Assembly (NCBI GenBank): GCA_021154985.1
Contig: JAJNQE010000056.1
Span: 1-5,415 of the forward strand
Origin: Hydrogenophaga sp.
GTDB lineage: Bacteria > Pseudomonadota > Gammaproteobacteria > Burkholderiales > Burkholderiaceae_C
Length of the DNA stretch: 5,415 nucleotides
Direction: 5' to 3'
This document shows, in pieces, positions 5,260 through 5,415 of the stretch. How positions within the stretch are numbered: position 1 is the stretch's first letter; each line of letters begins with the position of its first letter. The notes under the pieces were generated by a model. The model ran no database searches. It saw nothing but the letters and a program-made list of their open reading frames with translations, and was not told the DNA's origin. Position numbers and translations under genes: made by a program.

Positions 5260-5415
5260 TCAAGGCGACTTCCGCAGGCGCTCCACCTCGCTCTTGACCA
5301 GTTCGAACAGCTGCTCCGGATCGGTCGAGGGCAGCGGCTTTCCGTTGACGAAAAAGGTCGGGGTAGCCCGGACGCCGATTGCCTTCAGGTCTGCGACATC
5401 CTGCGAGAGCACCTT
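5260..5415 (-). CDS. DsbA/thioredoxin-family protein, C-terminal part
   Basis: The last 51 residues of a minus-strand gene enter from the right edge, reading KVLSQDVADLKAIGVRATPT and onward to a TGA at 5262-5260. GVRATPTFFVNGKPL is the cis-proline loop and strand typical of DsbA-like thiol-disulfide oxidoreductases (Thioredoxin_4 type), followed by a C-terminal helix (DPEQLFELVKSEVERLRKS). The CxxC active site and any signal peptide lie outside the window, so compartment and redox role cannot be judged. It lies on the same strand as the sulfur operon, but 143 nt and the operon promoter separate them, so it is probably a separate unit. Confidence 0.8.
   Translation of the reverse strand, partial: KVLSQDVADLKAIGVRATPTFFVNGKPLPSTDPEQLFELVKSEVERLRKSP

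Overview
The window looks like GC-rich betaproteobacterial DNA, most like Burkholderiales and probably a member of the Comamonadaceae. This rests on codon use and on the look of the proteins (ArsR-rhodanese regulator, DsrE with a CGTC motif, His/Met-rich exported protein); no search was run. No rRNA, tRNA, CRISPR array or intact mobile element is visible.

Layout from left to right. Positions 1-101 hold no supportable gene. Positions 102-398 (minus) are the 5' part of a small exported His/Met-rich protein whose family-like sequence stops abruptly near 141, so it appears truncated. A Crp/FNR-type box (401-414) lies between it and a divergent Crp/Fnr-family regulator (431-1063, plus). That regulator converges on the end of a long minus-strand operon, with a weak hairpin in the gap.

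The operon runs right to left from 5116 to 1118, and its six genes are separated by only 7-25 nt. In order of transcription they are: an ArsR-type HTH fused to a rhodanese domain; a DsrE-family protein; an MBL-fold hydrolase resembling persulfide dioxygenases; an MFS transporter; a periplasmic rhodanese; and a secreted single-cysteine protein that looks thioredoxin-like but is otherwise unrecognised. A near-perfect inverted repeat (11-nt arms, 10 of 11 paired) overlaps good sigma70-like promoter elements just before the regulator, so the operon is probably autoregulated. At the right edge is the C-terminal end of a DsbA/thioredoxin-family protein (5260-5415, minus).

The contents point to sensing and handling of reactive or sulfane sulfur. 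The rhodanese-bearing regulator would sense sulfur, DsrE and the rhodaneses would carry or transfer it, the MBL enzyme would oxidise persulfide to sulfite, and the MFS protein would move a product or substrate. This resembles in logic the known BigR/Blh and CstR/CstA/CstB systems but uses a different set of parts. The functional link is inference from domain content and gene order.
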